Shown piece after piece: positions 1 through 5,170 of a stretch of 5,191 bases of DNA; position 1 is the first letter of the stretch; each line of letters opens with the position of its first letter. Source of the DNA: Anaerolineales bacterium (GTDB lineage: Bacteria; Chloroflexota; Anaerolineae; Anaerolineales; E44-bin32); assembly GCA_030668545.1 (NCBI GenBank), contig DAOUTT010000182.1, forward strand, positions 1 to 5,191, written 5' to 3'. The notes below the pieces were generated by a model. That model had not been told where the DNA came from. It did not search any database and saw nothing but the letters and a program-made list of their open reading frames with translations. A program made the translations under genes and the position numbers.

Positions 1-492
1 GGCCGGGTTGTTCACCAGCGCACGGGCGATAGCCACGCGCTGCTGCTGCCCGCCGGACAACTCGTTAGGGCGATGCTTGACTCGATCCCCCAGGCCGACC
101 GCTTCCAGCGCTTCCAGGGCACGCTTGCGGCGGCCGTTCGCTACCCCAGCGTAGCGCATGGGTAACTCGACATTGGTTAATGCAGTCTGGCGCCCGAGAA
201 GGTTGAAACTCTGGAATACAAAACCCACCTTTTTATTACGGATTTCCGCCAGTTGGTCATCACCCAATTCGGCCACCTGGCTGCCGTCCAAACAGTAACT
301 TCCTGAAGTGGGGCGGTCCAGACAGCCCAGAATGTTCATCAACGTAGTCTTGCCAGAGCCGGAGGGTCCCATAATGGAGACAATCTCGCCACGAGCGATG
401 CGCACATCAACCCCGCGCAGCGCATGAACTTAGATGTCGCCCATGCGGTAAACCTTCGTGATACCCTCAGCCTCGATGACCCAATCGCTCAT
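1..492 (-). CDS. MacB/LolD-type ABC transporter ATPase, 3'-truncated by window edge, in-frame TAA at codon 21
   Basis: This is the ATP-hydrolysing subunit of a MacAB/LolCDE-type exporter, acting on the cytoplasmic face of the membrane with an FtsX-like permease that should lie further left. Reading leftward from the ATG at 492-490, 164 codons are visible. They include an A-loop region (VYRMG, Tyr15), Walker A GPSGSGKTT (about residues 42-50), Q-loop VFQSFNLL and signature LSGGQQQR, ending in ARALVNNPA just before the expected Walker B. The ATG overlaps the adaptor's TGA (ATGA), so the two are translationally coupled. Codon 21 is TAA (430-432), where relatives usually have Glu or a similar residue (MGDI-x-VHALRGV). 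Everything after it stays in frame and looks conserved. The product may therefore be dead, restarted downstream (GTG codon 30, 403-405) or affected by a base-call error, and an annotator might call it a pseudogene. Family assignment is firm; functional status is open. Confidence 0.9.
430..432 (-). other. Premature in-frame stop (TAA) in the ABC ATPase gene
   Basis: The plus-strand bases TTA at 430-432 read TAA on the coding strand, as codon 21 counted from the ATG at 492-490. The same frame continues open for 143 further codons with all expected ATPase motifs, so no frameshift accompanies it. One base change (from GAA or CAA) would create it. TAA also ends the oxidoreductase gene here (TAATAA at 3745-3750), which argues against a reassigned code. 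Confidence 0.9.
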
Positions 493-1901
493 CGCATTCC
501 ACCCATTCCACCCATGAACCCAGGCGGTTCTCCTGCTTCAAATATGAAGGATGGCGGATTCAGAATGACATCATCGCCCACATTCACGTCGCCTTCTAAG
601 ATTTCGCTGTAAAGGTCTGACGTTGCGCCAAGAACAACTGTTGTTGGTGTTATCACGCCATCCACGAGCAGGTAGACTACTCGCTCACCATCCCGCACAC
701 GCACGGCGCGATTTGGAACGAGCACGACGTCTTCAATCTGCTCAACGATGATGTTCACTGCGGCTGTCATTCCAGGCCTGATGGCTTCATCGGCATCGAT
801 GAGTTCCACAGTCACGGGAAAACTTACAACACCTTGCAGGGAGGTGCCGATCAAGCCCTTTTCGATGACGACTCCGTTGTAAACCTGATCCAACACAGCG
901 TCGAAATTCAAAGTTACAGACTGCCCTAAGGCGACGCGGTTAATATCCACCTCGGATATTTCCACTTCCACCAACAGGCGGGAGAGGTCGTCGATCCGGA
1001 ACCCTGACGTACCTGGAGAGATTTTATCCCCTGCCAGCACATCGATCGAGGTGATGCTTCCCCCAAAGGGCGCAGTGATGCGCGCCATATCCAGTGTCGC
1101 TTCCGACGCGGCTACACGCGCCTCTGCCGCACGAATATCGTCCGGATTAGGTCCATCCTTCATCCGCTCCCACTCTCGCTGCGCATCAGCCAGACGCGCC
1201 TCGGCGATGGCGACATCGGCATCGAGTAATGCTTGTTCACCATCGGTTGGGGAACCCAGGTACCAATTTATATTCCTTTGGATTGAATCCCGTTTGTTTT
1301 TCGCGGCGACAAGATTCGAAAGAGCCAGCGCCCTACTGGTATCACCAGTTGCATGATCGTAACGCTGCTGGGCGACATCCACCTCTTCGTTCGCCAACAC
1401 AAGATTCGCCTCTGCACCTTTGATTGTGTCTGTACTGGCTCGATAGCCCTCCTGTCGCACGTACTCTACATACTCTGCATCCTCAAGCGTTTCCACCCCC
1501 TGTGCCAGCGCCAGCTGCGCCGCGGCGGAGGCCTGCCGGGAATATAACAAGTCCTCCAGAGCGCGCTTTGCAGAGACGAGCTCAGCTTCGGCCAGGATGA
1601 TCTGGGATGAAAGTGAGCTCATCTTCAATGTAGCCAACACTTCTCCCGCAGATACCCGCTCGCCCAGACTCTGATGGACGAAATATACTGTTCCGCTCGT
1701 CTGGAAACTGAGCAAGGCAGTTTGATTCGAGCGCACGCTCCCCGTCGCTCCGACGGTCGCCGTTAAATCACCTTTGGCGATGACCTCCGTTTGAAGATCC
1801 TCAATGCTCTTCTGAGCCTGAGAGTTGCTGTATGCTTGAACGCCAAAGTATCCGGCGATCAATACCCCGACAACAATTAAGATAACTATCCAACGCTTCA
1901 T
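489..1901 (-). CDS. HlyD/MacA-family membrane-fusion (periplasmic adaptor) protein
   Basis: This 470-residue adaptor links an ABC permease/ATPase to the outside of the membrane in a MacAB-like exporter; the substrate cannot be told. An N-terminal membrane anchor (about residues 4-21) is followed by the first half of a lipoyl-like/barrel domain (38-92, with GTVYFVHQSLGERVSAGEVLATL). A long Ala/Glu/Arg-rich coiled-coil hairpin follows (about 95-275), then the second lipoyl half ITAPFGGSITSI (275-286), a beta-barrel (about 300-390) and a membrane-proximal domain starting at VLVPNRAV. The protein is longer than classical MacA (about 370 residues), mainly in the hairpin. It ends in a Gly/Met tail, FMGGMGGMR. 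An upstream in-frame TTG at 1925 would add 8 residues, but the ATG at 1901-1899 has GGAGGA (1911-1916) 9 nt before it and begins right at the signal anchor, so I chose it. The stop overlaps the ATPase ATG. Family is certain; substrate unknown. Confidence 0.95.
   Translation of the reverse strand: MKRWIVILIVVGVLIAGYFGVQAYSNSQAQKSIEDLQTEVIAKGDLTATVGATGSVRSNQTALLSFQTSGTVYFVHQSLGERVSAGEVLATLKMSSLSSQIILAEAELVSAKRALEDLLYSRQASAAAQLALAQGVETLEDAEYVEYVRQEGYRASTDTIKGAEANLVLANEEVDVAQQRYDHATGDTSRALALSNLVAAKNKRDSIQRNINWYLGSPTDGEQALLDADVAIAEARLADAQREWERMKDGPNPDDIRAAEARVAASEATLDMARITAPFGGSITSIDVLAGDKISPGTSGFRIDDLSRLLVEVEISEVDINRVALGQSVTLNFDAVLDQVYNGVVIEKGLIGTSLQGVVSFPVTVELIDADEAIRPGMTAAVNIIVEQIEDVVLVPNRAVRVRDGERVVYLLVDGVITPTTVVLGATSDLYSEILEGDVNVGDDVILNPPSFIFEAGEPPGFMGGMGGMR
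498..504 (-). promoter_or_regulatory. Shine-Dalgarno-like site of the ABC ATPase, inside the adaptor's Gly-Met tail
   Basis: The coding strand reads GGGTGGA, then 5 nt, then the ATPase ATG (492-490). The site is part of a 9-nt tandem repeat ATGGGTGGA (515-507 and 506-498) that encodes the adaptor's C-terminal MGGMGGM. Position and overlap suggest coupled translation of the two subunits. Confidence 0.5.
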
Positions 1902-1910
1902 GTAACGATT

Positions 1911-1916
1911 TCCTCC
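1911..1916 (-). promoter_or_regulatory. Ribosome binding site that decides the adaptor start
   Basis: The plus strand TCCTCC reads GGAGGA on the coding strand, 9 nt before the ATG at 1901-1899. It lies inside the 8-codon extension that a TTG start at 1925 would give, so it favours the shorter 470-residue protein. Confidence 0.8.
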
Positions 1917-1921
1917 ATACA

Positions 1922-1937
1922 CCAATCGGAAAATTGG
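1922..1937. repeat. Inverted repeat CCAAT-N6-ATTGG upstream of the adaptor gene
   Basis: CCAAT (1922-1926) and ATTGG (1933-1937) are perfect 5-bp arms around six bases, 21 nt before the adaptor ATG and just upstream of its ribosome binding site. It could be a small operator at the start of the leftward transcript or a weak leader hairpin. Short arms make chance a real possibility. Confidence 0.3.
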
Positions 1938-1941
1938 CGTG

Positions 1942-1947
1942 ATTCTA
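1942..1947 (-). promoter_or_regulatory. Candidate -10 element for the leftward export operon
   Basis: The coding strand reads TAGAAT, one mismatch from TATAAT, about 41 nt before the adaptor ATG. No convincing -35 hexamer sits 16-18 bp upstream (TGATTA at 17 bp is poor). The same TAGAAT recurs at 1979-1984. The leftward promoter must lie in this gap, but which copy is used cannot be told. Confidence 0.25.
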
Positions 1948-2032
1948 ATGTATGCAATGCGTCCTAATCAGCTTCCGGATTCTACTATTCGCAGAATGAT
2001 AATAAACAAATATGAAGCTGTTGTGAAGATAC

Positions 2033-2049
2033 ACTGACAATCTACTGAC
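2033..2049. repeat. Direct repeat ACTGAC at 11-bp spacing
   Basis: ACTGAC occurs at 2033-2038 and 2044-2049. An 11-bp period is typical of OmpR/PhoB-type response-regulator boxes. On the opposite strand it reads GTCAGT-N5-GTCAGT. The arms are short, so this is a candidate site only. Confidence 0.25.
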
Positions 2050-2102
2050 GCAGGAAACAAACGAGTCGAGCATCCCTTGCCAAAACCTGATTCCAAGATT
2101 GC

Positions 2103-2143
2103 TGATGATAATGTTTTCTAGAACCCTAAGATTTTTATCATCA
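2103..2143. repeat. Inverted repeat with perfect 9-bp arms (TGATGATAA / TTATCATCA)
   Basis: The arms lie at 2103-2111 and 2135-2143 around 23 bases that contain the 8-bp palindrome TTCTAGAA (2116-2123). No T-run follows, so it is not a standard terminator. TGATAAT, as in half a Fur box, occurs within it at 2106-2112 and again at 1997-2003, but no complete 7-1-7 Fur box is present. It could be a pair of spaced operator half-sites. Confidence 0.4.
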
Positions 2144-2210
2144 CCGGCCGATGACAAGGTACTGCTCAGCAAGATGAATTTTACCGCATCATTGATAAGC
2201 AATCCGAGCT

Positions 2211-2226
2211 TGTGACAACCGTCACA
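2211..2226. promoter_or_regulatory. CRP/FNR-family (or Rex-like) operator palindrome
   Basis: TGTGACAACCGTCACA is a perfect 16-bp dyad matching the CRP consensus TGTGA-N6-TCACA. With the preceding T it also matches the Rex operator (TTGTGAA-N4-TTCACAA) at 15 of 18 positions counting the four free ones, failing at the inner A/T pair and the last base. It lies about 90 bp before the oxidoreductase ATG. Its centre (2218.5) falls near -64 if transcription starts about 2283, close to a class I activator position. A further GTGAC at 2234-2238 lies 22 bp from the first half-site. Which regulator binds cannot be decided from the site alone. Confidence 0.55.
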
Positions 2227-2242
2227 GACTAGAGTGACGTTT

Positions 2243-2276
2243 TTGACTAATATCAGACCACTTTGGTCTGTAAAAT
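2243..2276 (+). promoter_or_regulatory. Candidate promoter of the GltD-like gene with a palindrome filling its spacer
   Basis: TTGACT (2243-2248) is a good -35 hexamer and TAAAAT (2271-2276) a fair -10, but they are 22 bp apart, longer than the usual 17. The gap contains the 17-bp palindrome at 2254-2270. Over-long spacers carrying a dyad are known from MerR-family promoters (19-20 bp). Otherwise the -10 may depend on the upstream CRP-like site. The hexamers are seen; their use is inferred. Confidence 0.35.
2254..2270. repeat. 17-bp palindrome CAGACCA-CTT-TGGTCTG
   Basis: Perfect 7-bp arms (2254-2260 and 2264-2270) flank three bases. The site lies 46 nt before the oxidoreductase ATG, between the candidate -35 and -10. 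It could be an operator for a dimeric repressor or MerR-type activator, or a small hairpin if transcription begins upstream. No T-run follows, so it is not a terminator. Confidence 0.5.
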
Positions 2277-2305
2277 TCTTAGAGTTACACAACTGTCTTG
2301 AAGAT

Positions 2306-2310
2306 GGAGA
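2306..2310 (+). promoter_or_regulatory. Ribosome binding site of the GltD-like gene
   Basis: GGAGA lies 6 nt before the ATG at 2317 and supports that start. Confidence 0.7.
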
Positions 2311-2316
2311 ACTATT

Positions 2317-3747
2317 ATGTCAGATCCTGAAGGATCAGAAGTAGTCATTGATCGCAAAGCACGAATGAAGCTGCCCTATGTGGAGGTTGAGGCGCGCCCC
2401 CCCGAAGTTCGGACGTGTGATTTTGAGCCTACATTTGTCACGATGACACCTGAAGAGGCGATGCAAGCAGCCGAACGCTGCATTCATTGTCCGGACCCTG
2501 CCCCTTGCGTTGAAGCGTGTCCGTTGCATAACGACATCCCCTCGGCGATGTGGCTTATTGAGCAAGGTGATTTCATAGGCGCAGCCGAAATCTATCGGCA
2601 GACGAGCACAATGCCAGAAGTCTGTGGGCGCGTTTGCCCGCACGAAGCCTTATGCCAGGGAGCATGCGTTCGCGATAAACGCGGAGAGCCGGTTATTACC
2701 GGCGCCCTTGAAGTCTTCGTTACCAGCTACCAGAGGGAGAATGCTCCAACGAAGATCCCTGTCGGGAAATCAGTTGGCAAGAAGGTTGCCATTGTCGGGT
2801 CTGGACCGTCAGGCCTGGCTTGCGCTGAACAGTTGGTCCCCAAGGGGTATTCAGTTTCAATCTTCGAGGCTGCACCTGCACCCGGCGGGCTTCTCCTCTA
2901 TGGCATCCCGAATTTCAAGCTTGCCAAGGGCGTCGTCGAGGCGGTTGTTAATGATCTAAAAGAAGCCGGGGTGGAGTTCATCCTGAACACCCGTATCGGA
3001 AAAGATAAAACGATCGAGTCCCTCTTTGATGATGGTTACGAAGCCGTTTACATCAGCGTGGGCACTGGGATCGATGCCACGATGGATGTCCCCGGGGCTG
3101 AGCTTCCCGGAGTCTACTTAGCGACGGAATTCCTGATCAGGGCGAACGTCGACCCCGATCAACTCCCGGAAGATAAGCGCGGCAAGCTTGAGATTGGCAA
3201 AAAAATTGCCGTCATTGGCGGCGGCGACACCGCTTCAGACTGTCTACGCAGCGCATTGAGGCTAGGGGCAGATGAGGTAACCTGCCTTTATCGACGAACC
3301 GAGGCTGAGATGCCCGGCGGGAAGAAAGACCGCGAACTCGCTAAAGAAGAGGGCGCAGTCTACCGCTTTCTCACCCAGCCCATTCGCTACATCGCCGATA
3401 TGGACGGGAAGGTTTCGGCCGTAGAATGCCTGCAATGCGAGCTCGGCGAACCCGACGATAGCGGACGCCGACGACCCATTCCCATCGAAGGCTCTACCTT
3501 CACGGTTCCTGCCGACACAGTCGTGCTTGCTCTGGGCTACTGGCCGGACACTTCCATCGGCGAAACAACACCCGACCTTGAAACCCACAATTGGGGCCTT
3601 ATCGTTGCCGACGCGGAGACCGGGGAGACTTCAAGAGAAGGCATATACGCAGGGGGGGATGCAGTGACCGGGCCTGATCTTGTTGTTACCGCGACAGCAG
3701 CAGGTCGCCAAGCGGCGCAATCAATTTCCGAGTACCTATCAAAGTAA
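2317..3747 (+). CDS. GltD-like NADPH-dependent FAD/4Fe-4S oxidoreductase (glutamate synthase small-subunit family)
   Basis: This 476-residue cytoplasmic flavoprotein moves electrons between NAD(P)H, FAD and 4Fe-4S clusters. The N-terminal Fer4_20-type domain has two Cys sets, C55/C58/C64/C68 and C103/C107/C113/C117, the pattern of GltD and dihydropyrimidine dehydrogenase. Next come an FAD Rossmann motif VAIVGSGPSG (157-166), PGGLLLYGIPNFKL (189-202), and a nested NAD(P)H motif AVIGGGDTA (298-306). The pair RR at 326-327 fits NADPH preference. The C-terminal FAD motif is GIYAGGDAVTGPDLVVTA (442-459). Length is normal for GltD. No GltB large subunit is in view: the upstream gene is a divergent exporter and a terminator plus queG follow. 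It may therefore serve a distant gltB, act as an Nfn-, Pre- or Sud-like subunit, or work alone. It ends in tandem stops TAATAA. Family is certain; partner and substrate are not. Confidence 0.95.
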   Translation: MSDPEGSEVVIDRKARMKLPYVEVEARPPEVRTCDFEPTFVTMTPEEAMQAAERCIHCPDPAPCVEACPLHNDIPSAMWLIEQGDFIGAAEIYRQTSTMPEVCGRVCPHEALCQGACVRDKRGEPVITGALEVFVTSYQRENAPTKIPVGKSVGKKVAIVGSGPSGLACAEQLVPKGYSVSIFEAAPAPGGLLLYGIPNFKLAKGVVEAVVNDLKEAGVEFILNTRIGKDKTIESLFDDGYEAVYISVGTGIDATMDVPGAELPGVYLATEFLIRANVDPDQLPEDKRGKLEIGKKIAVIGGGDTASDCLRSALRLGADEVTCLYRRTEAEMPGGKKDRELAKEEGAVYRFLTQPIRYIADMDGKVSAVECLQCELGEPDDSGRRRPIPIEGSTFTVPADTVVLALGYWPDTSIGETTPDLETHNWGLIVADAETGETSREGIYAGGDAVTGPDLVVTATAAGRQAAQSISEYLSK

Positions 3748-3772
3748 TAAAGGCAGCGAATATTAACCTATG

Positions 3773-3807
3773 GGAATACGATAGCGAAAGCCATCGTATT
3801 CCTTTTT
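3773..3807 (+). terminator. Rho-independent terminator after the GltD-like gene
   Basis: A perfect 10-bp stem GGAATACGAT/ATCGTATTCC (3773-3782 with 3793-3802) continues past one A-C mismatch into a GC pair step closed by a GAAA tetraloop (3786-3789). It is followed at once by TTTTT (3803-3807). It starts 23 nt after the second stop codon. There is no T-run on the other strand, so it acts rightward only and separates this gene from queG. Confidence 0.9.
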
Positions 3808-3816
3808 AACTCCCCG

Positions 3817-3845
3817 TTGAATTAGACTTGGAATCGGGGTTTAAT
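3817..3845 (+). promoter_or_regulatory. Sigma-70-type promoter of queG
   Basis: TTGAAT (3817-3822, 4 of 6 to consensus) and TTTAAT (3840-3845, 5 of 6) are exactly 17 bp apart, placing the start near 3852 and leaving a leader of about 34 nt. It sits directly after the upstream terminator, as an independent unit requires. A short inverted repeat CCCCG/CGGGG (3812-3816, 3835-3839) brackets the spacer and could be an operator or chance. Confidence 0.5.
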
Positions 3846-3885
3846 AAGGGCGACGAAAGATCCGGAGAAGCCACGAATAAGCGGT

Positions 3886-5028
3886 ATGGACAAACGGGAC
3901 GAGCTTACGCGGTTTGTAAAAAAAGAGGCGCACCGCCTCGGGTTCACGCTTGTCGGCATTACAACACCCGATCCCCCCTCACATTTTGACGTTTACCAGC
4001 ATTGGCTCGAAAGGGGGAACCACGGGAGCATGAGCTACCTCTCATCCGAGCGAGCTCTCCATCGCCGCGCCGACCCGCGGGCTATTCTCCCTGAATGCCA
4101 ATCCATCCTTGTATGTGGGACGATGTACCTCCCCCAGGACTCCTCCGCCAGCACCCCAACTTCACCTGTTCAAATCTCTTCCTATGCCCTGGGAGACGAT
4201 TACCACACCGTCTTGAAGGAGCGCCTGGAGAGCCTTGTCCATATAATCGAGGACCGGTTGAACAAACCGGTGAAGCACCGCATCTATACAGACACAGGCC
4301 CTTTGCTCGAACGCGAGCTTGCCCAAAGAGCGGGTTTGGGTTGGATAGGCAAGAACACCTGCTTGATCCACCCTCAACTCGGCTCATACTTCCTGCTCGC
4401 CGAGCTGCTGCTCGATATTCCACTCCAGCCCGATCCGTATTTTCCTTTCGATCGTTGTGGGACGTGTACGCGCTGCATCGATGCCTGCCCAACCGGCTGC
4501 ATCCTTCCGGATCGAACACTGGATGCCCGACGCTGCATCTCGTATTTAACGATCGAAGAGAAGCAATCCATCGACCATGATCTACGCGGCGCAATCGGGA
4601 GTTGGCTCTTCGGTTGTGATATCTGCCAGCAAGTGTGTCCCTGGAATCAACGATTCGCAAAACCTACGGAAGACCCGGCATTCCAACCGCGCCCCTTTCT
4701 AAACCAACCGACCGTCGCCGATTTTCTCTTGCTCAAACCAGAAGCATGGCGGGAACCCCTTAAAGGGAGCCCACTCGAGAGACCAAGGCGGAAGGGACTG
4801 GTTCGCAACGCCATCATCGTCGCCGGCAACGCACGTGATGAGTCGGCCACCCCCTTCCTTGCGAAGCTTCTTCGCTCTGATCCTGAACCTGTCGTCCGGG
4901 CTCACGCCGCATGGGCTCTTGGTCAAATACCAGGCCGCGAAGCACAATCTTCCTTACAGGCCGCCGCTGACCAGGAAACCGATTCCATCGTACAAGGAGA
5001 AATCAACCAGGCGTTATCCAATTCTTGA
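3886..5028 (+). CDS. queG: Epoxyqueuosine reductase QueG, with C-terminal HEAT-like domain
   Basis: QueG is a cytoplasmic, cobalamin-dependent Fe-S enzyme that reduces epoxyqueuosine to queuosine at the wobble base of GUN-anticodon tRNAs, the last step of queuosine synthesis. The 380-residue protein shows the N-terminal cobalamin-binding region and the hallmark YTDTGPLLERELAQRAGLGW (134-153), whose Asp136 matches the proposed catalytic acid, followed by IGKNT. Two ferredoxin-like Cys sets follow: C191-x2-C194-x2-C197-x3-C201 and C217 with C244-x2-C247-x3-C251 (GCDICQQVCPWN). Residues about 303-378 form HEAT-like helices (LVRNAIIVAGN, VVRAHAAWALGQIPG), as in Bacillus-type QueG, probably binding tRNA. 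All key residues are present and length is normal. The start is the first possible ATG, but GGAGAAG (3864-3870) lies 15 nt away, further than usual. No other queuosine genes are in view. The electron donor is not encoded next to it, unless the preceding oxidoreductase serves. Confidence 0.97.
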   Translation: MDKRDELTRFVKKEAHRLGFTLVGITTPDPPSHFDVYQHWLERGNHGSMSYLSSERALHRRADPRAILPECQSILVCGTMYLPQDSSASTPTSPVQISSYALGDDYHTVLKERLESLVHIIEDRLNKPVKHRIYTDTGPLLERELAQRAGLGWIGKNTCLIHPQLGSYFLLAELLLDIPLQPDPYFPFDRCGTCTRCIDACPTGCILPDRTLDARRCISYLTIEEKQSIDHDLRGAIGSWLFGCDICQQVCPWNQRFAKPTEDPAFQPRPFLNQPTVADFLLLKPEAWREPLKGSPLERPRRKGLVRNAIIVAGNARDESATPFLAKLLRSDPEPVVRAHAAWALGQIPGREAQSSLQAAADQETDSIVQGEINQALSNS

Positions 5029-5088
5029 GCCGAGAAGGACAAATGGACGGAAAGCCTGGTGCATAACACGAAGGCTGCTGGAAACACA

Positions 5089-5121
5089 ACCGCCCCCGGG
5101 GAAACTATTCCCGGGGGCGGT
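5089..5121. terminator. Very stable GC-rich hairpin between queG and the right edge, probable terminator
   Basis: Perfect 12-bp arms ACCGCCCCCGGG (5089-5100) and CCCGGGGGCGGT (5110-5121) close a 9-nt loop. Rightward there is no immediate T-run: TTTTT comes only at 5145-5149, after a small second hairpin. Leftward the stem is followed by TTGTGTTT. It probably ends transcription from queG, from a convergent leftward gene, or both, but it is not a textbook intrinsic terminator. Confidence 0.6.
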
Positions 5122-5170
5122 ACGCTATATCGTTAGATATTTCGTTTTTAGATCTGGTTACCTCCGTCGC

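Larger units (their letters stand above)
1902..2316. other. Divergent intergenic regulatory region (415 bp)
   Basis: This stretch separates the leftward export operon from the rightward oxidoreductase gene and is visibly AT-richer than the flanking genes. A 115-codon leftward reading frame crosses it (TTG start at 2292), but its product resembles no family I know and would bury both promoter regions, so I treat the stretch as non-coding. It holds several repeats. The largest are TGATGATAA/TTATCATCA (2103-2143), a TGTGA-N6-TCACA palindrome (2211-2226) and a 17-bp palindrome (2254-2270). Smaller ones are CCAAT/ATTGG (1922-1937) and a direct repeat ACTGAC at 11-bp spacing (2033-2049). The density of dyads suggests binding of more than one regulator, though individual short repeats may be chance. 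Confidence 0.7.

Noticed and set aside
430..432. Reassigned TAA codon or programmed readthrough in the ATPase
   Set aside because: TAA terminates the oxidoreductase gene in the same window, and nothing after the stop suggests a recoding structure. Mutation, restart or base-call error are simpler.
424..612. Rightward frame across the ATPase/adaptor junction
   Set aside because: It lies antisense to two well-recognised coding sequences, and its product has no family features.
1902..1925. An 8-residue N-terminal extension of the adaptor from a TTG start at 1925
   Set aside because: The strong GGAGGA site lies inside this extension, and the ATG at 1901 begins directly at the signal anchor.
1945..2292. 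115-codon leftward open frame covering most of the divergent gap
   Set aside because: It starts at TTG, its product fits no family I know, and it would cover the candidate promoters and operators of both neighbours. The base composition is that of the AT-richer gap rather than of the flanking genes.
3812..3839. CCCCG/CGGGG as a second terminator hairpin before queG
   Set aside because: The arms are only 5 bp with an 18-nt loop, and the following TTTAAT is better explained as the -10 element of a promoter.
4082..4660. Long leftward frame of 192 codons inside queG, and a 161-codon rightward frame at 4095-4580
   Set aside because: Both are shadows of queG, whose own frame has every expected motif. 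Their products are Arg/Ser/Pro-rich and of low plausibility.
5043..5066. Seven-codon frame (MDGKPGA) after queG as a leader peptide for attenuation
   Set aside because: It shows no enrichment of a regulatory amino acid and no recognisable rightward gene after it. It is short enough to arise by chance.
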